Shown here: in pieces, positions 40,533-42,113 of the stretch
How the letters are laid out: the number at the start of each line of letters is the position of its first letter
Position numbering within the stretch: position 1 is the stretch's first letter
Assembly: GCA_900769955.1 (NCBI GenBank)
Contig: CAAGIP010000093.1
Location: forward strand, 1 to 42,113
Reading direction: 5' to 3'
DNA: 42,113 bases
Source: Spirochaetia bacterium
GTDB taxonomy: Bacteria > Spirochaetota > Spirochaetia > Sphaerochaetales > Sphaerochaetaceae
Position numbers and translations under genes: made by a program
The notes under the pieces: generated by a model
What the model was told of the DNA's origin: nothing
Databases searched by the model: none
What the model saw: the letters and a program-made list of their open reading frames with translations, nothing else

Positions 40533-41993
40533 TTATGGCTTTCGTAGGCATCTGTAGACAATGTCACCTCCGCGAATGGTCTTGATGACATCTCCTTCAA
40601 TACTCATTCGGTCTATTGTCAACCTTAGTTTTCTGGTTATCCCCTTATAACCAAGAGCTCGTGCAATCTCTGTGATAGTCATATCGTAATTAGCTAATAT
40701 TTTTAGTATTTTTGTATTAAATTCATTATCTATTCTTTTCCTCGGCAGAAAAGTATTATGAACAGGTATTATTACTGAAAGATACTGTCTGTCAGGATCC
40801 ATCTCAATCCTGAACTTATCACTTCCATTATCGGAAAGTGCTTTCAATGCCGTGGGAAATCCCGTATTCCTTCCTTCAATAAGATGCAGCTCTTTCAGGA
40901 AATCACCGATTCTTCTGTTTCTGTATATTTTAGCCCTGAAATCATACTCTTCTATTTTGCTGTCAGTTATGCTTCTGTCAAAGCCTGGAAAACTTGTTAT
41001 TTCCATGGATTCTTCAGTGACTCTCACTGTAATGGGTTCCTGGACCTGATATGATCTGTGATAAACCGCATTTGAAAGAATTTCCTCAACAGCCCTGAAA
41101 GGATAGTTGAAAACACGTATAGCCTCGGCCTGATCATCCAGTTTGAATACCTTCTCCGTTATAATGTAACTTCGTATATATTCAAGTGCCATTCTGAGCT
41201 GATACTGAATTGGTCCCCTGAAAACCTTCTCAGTCATCCCCTCCCCTGTAGGATTCGGAATATCGACTATTTCAATCCTTGCGTTGCGGAAATAGACATC
41301 AGTTTTGTTAGAAAACATGAGAAGACCAACATTCCTGGGTTTAAGGAACTCATTGCACCCACCTACCAGTTGCATATCCATTGCAATTGATAGAGCATCC
41401 CTGTTCTTTGATAATTCGAAGAGGTCACTTCCGATTTCTTTCAGGTGCTCAAGCATTAAACTTACATTCAGATCAGATACATCTGCAGCAAGGTTTTCCC
41501 TGTCATCGAACGGAATATCGGAAGAAACATAAAATAACTCTTTTTCTTCATTTAAGTCAGCGACTACAGTACTTGAAAATTTCCTTATATAATAATGTTT
41601 TACACTCTGATTGCCTGTAACTTCCCGAGGAGCTTTGTATGGCCTTCCGAAACCTCCTGATACCCAAATTACAATTACCCAAACATTCTGAAAGCAAATT
41701 GGTTCAACAACAGGCTGATATAGTGGTTCGATAAAATGACAATGGTTATGCAGCTTCTTCAGAATATCATCAATTCTATTCTTTTCTATTCCTTTAATTG
41801 GGAATACGGGTCCTCCATCTTTTTCTTCAACACCGATGACAATATACCCACCGCCCATATTATCAATGTCATTTGCAAATGCACAGACTGTACGTATTAT
41901 CTCATTTGGATTGTAGTCTGACTTAAACTCAATTCTTGATGACTCTACGGTATTACCGTTAAGCAGATCGTTAATGTTTATCGGAATAGCCAT
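40533..41993 (-). CDS. AlbA_2 (Schlafen-type) / ATPase-like transcriptional regulator
   Basis: A 486-residue protein of the COG2865 type. The N-terminal AlbA_2 domain (about residues 5-140) shows ESSRIEFKSDYNPNEIIRTVCAFAN and GGGYIVIGVEEKDG. The middle part (about 270-400) resembles the histidine-kinase-like ATPase fold, with an N-box-like EEILSNAVYHRSY and FPGFDRSIT. The C-terminal 65 residues form a winged helix (ILANYDMTITEIARALGYKGITRKLRLTIDRM). Such proteins are mostly uncharacterised regulators, and some lie in defence islands. ATG at 41993 with GAGG six bases upstream is preferred to the TTG at 42005. Codon use is more AT-rich than in the neighbours (many ATA, TTA, AGA), which suggests acquisition. 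Confidence 0.85.
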   Translation of the reverse strand: MAIPININDLLNGNTVESSRIEFKSDYNPNEIIRTVCAFANDIDNMGGGYIVIGVEEKDGGPVFPIKGIEKNRIDDILKKLHNHCHFIEPLYQPVVEPICFQNVWVIVIWVSGGFGRPYKAPREVTGNQSVKHYYIRKFSSTVVADLNEEKELFYVSSDIPFDDRENLAADVSDLNVSLMLEHLKEIGSDLFELSKNRDALSIAMDMQLVGGCNEFLKPRNVGLLMFSNKTDVYFRNARIEIVDIPNPTGEGMTEKVFRGPIQYQLRMALEYIRSYIITEKVFKLDDQAEAIRVFNYPFRAVEEILSNAVYHRSYQVQEPITVRVTEESMEITSFPGFDRSITDSKIEEYDFRAKIYRNRRIGDFLKELHLIEGRNTGFPTALKALSDNGSDKFRIEMDPDRQYLSVIIPVHNTFLPRKRIDNEFNTKILKILANYDMTITEIARALGYKGITRKLRLTIDRMSIEGDVIKTIRGGDIVYRCLRKP

Positions 41994-42009
41994 TGCATAC
42001 CTCAAGTGT

Positions 42010-42038
42010 AGTATATTCTATCACACCAATAATGTCGA
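42010..42038 (-). promoter_or_regulatory. Promoter of the AlbA_2 regulator gene
   Basis: Read on the minus strand, TCGACA (42038-42033) is followed after exactly 17 bases by TATACT (42015-42010). Each differs from consensus at one position. The transcript would start near 42003-42004, giving a leader of about ten bases that still holds the GAGG ribosome site. Confidence 0.65.
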
Positions 42039-42040
42039 TA

Positions 42041-42063
42041 ACTCGATATTATTTTTATCGAGT
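42041..42063. promoter_or_regulatory. Palindromic operator-like site upstream of the regulator promoter
   Basis: ACTCGATA (42041-42048) and TATCGAGT (42056-42063) are perfect 8-bp inverted repeats separated by seven AT-only bases. The site is immediately upstream of the -35 hexamer of the AlbA_2 gene, a natural place for an activator or autoregulator. It is too AT-short in the loop and lacks a trailing T run to be a good terminator. Confidence 0.5.
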
Positions 42064-42074
42064 ACACGACGGAA

Positions 42075-42113
42075 GTCTGTCGAGTCTGTCGAGTCTGTCG
42101 AGTCTGTCGAGTC
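42075..42113. repeat. 9-bp tandem repeat (GTCTGTCGA), 4.3 copies, cut by window end
   Basis: Four identical, uninterrupted copies of GTCTGTCGA are followed by a partial fifth (GTC) at the last base of the window. Each contains TGTCGA, which is also the reverse complement of the -35 hexamer at 42033-42038. The array probably continues beyond the window. Confidence 0.95.

Noticed and set aside
42075..42113. CRISPR array at the right end
   Set aside because: The repeat unit is only 9 bases with no spacers, so it is a simple tandem repeat.

Overview
The window looks like the chromosome of a spirochaete, most likely from the Sphaerochaeta/Treponema side of the phylum (an inference). The main evidence is: (1) a GreA factor fused behind a helical-repeat region of more than 700 residues, an architecture I know from Borrelia and Treponema; (2) gene order. 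tamB-bamA-mutS ... nusA-infB-rbfA-truB-(ribF)-rpsO-pnp-(dut)-lptF/lptG-tgt-murJ follows the order I recall for Borrelia burgdorferi BB0794-BB0810, and recA ... cmk-rpsA plus greA recalls BB0127-BB0132 (from memory, not checked); (3) Sphaerochaeta-like export signals such as the one ending FANGAKEE. Base composition is moderate and genes are tightly packed, with many ATGA, GTGA and TAATG overlaps.

Layout. 1-5931 (+): 3' end of a TamB-like protein, BamA and MutS. 5928-6028: a promoter-like sequence followed by an intrinsic terminator in the leader of the next operon. 6029-12879 (+): rimP-nusA-infB-rbfA-truB-ribF-rpsO, a translation and transcription operon. 12892-20492 (+): an intercistronic hairpin, then pnp, dut, lptF, lptG, tgt and murJ. 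20497-20521: hairpin between convergent genes. 20533-24460 (-): giant GreA and an AI-2E/PerM-family membrane protein. 24461-24756: an AT-rich control region with palindromes. 24757-30272 (+): a five-gene ABC importer cassette (DUF3798-type binding protein, double ATPase, two permeases, one small membrane protein of unknown role), closed by a terminator. 30315-37222 (+): rpe-dtd-recA-scpA-scpB-rluB-cmk-rpsA, mostly overlapping or closely spaced. 37286-38779 (+): membrane-anchored TPR protein and a lipoprotein. 38770-39279 (-): small multi-pass membrane protein. 39417-39929 (+): ferritin. 39984-40532: gene-free AT-rich stretch with several predicted stem-loops. 40533-41993 (-): AlbA_2/ATPase/winged-helix regulator with a good promoter, next to a palindrome and a 9-bp tandem repeat that runs off the window end.

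How it works together. Most of the window is housekeeping: outer membrane assembly (TamB, BamA, LptF/G), ribosome and transcription functions (RimP, NusA, IF-2, RbfA, TruB, S15, S1, RluB, GreA), RNA decay (PNPase), genome maintenance (MutS, RecA, ScpAB, Dut) and envelope synthesis (MurJ). The two accessory parts are the uncharacterised ABC importer cassette, which appears inserted in an ancestrally recA/greA neighbourhood, and the AT-rich right end with its repeat-flanked regulator. These two parts hold the best candidates for undescribed biology, together with the rpe start-codon inverted repeat, the rimP leader terminator, the NusA zinc ribbon and the shortened RibF.
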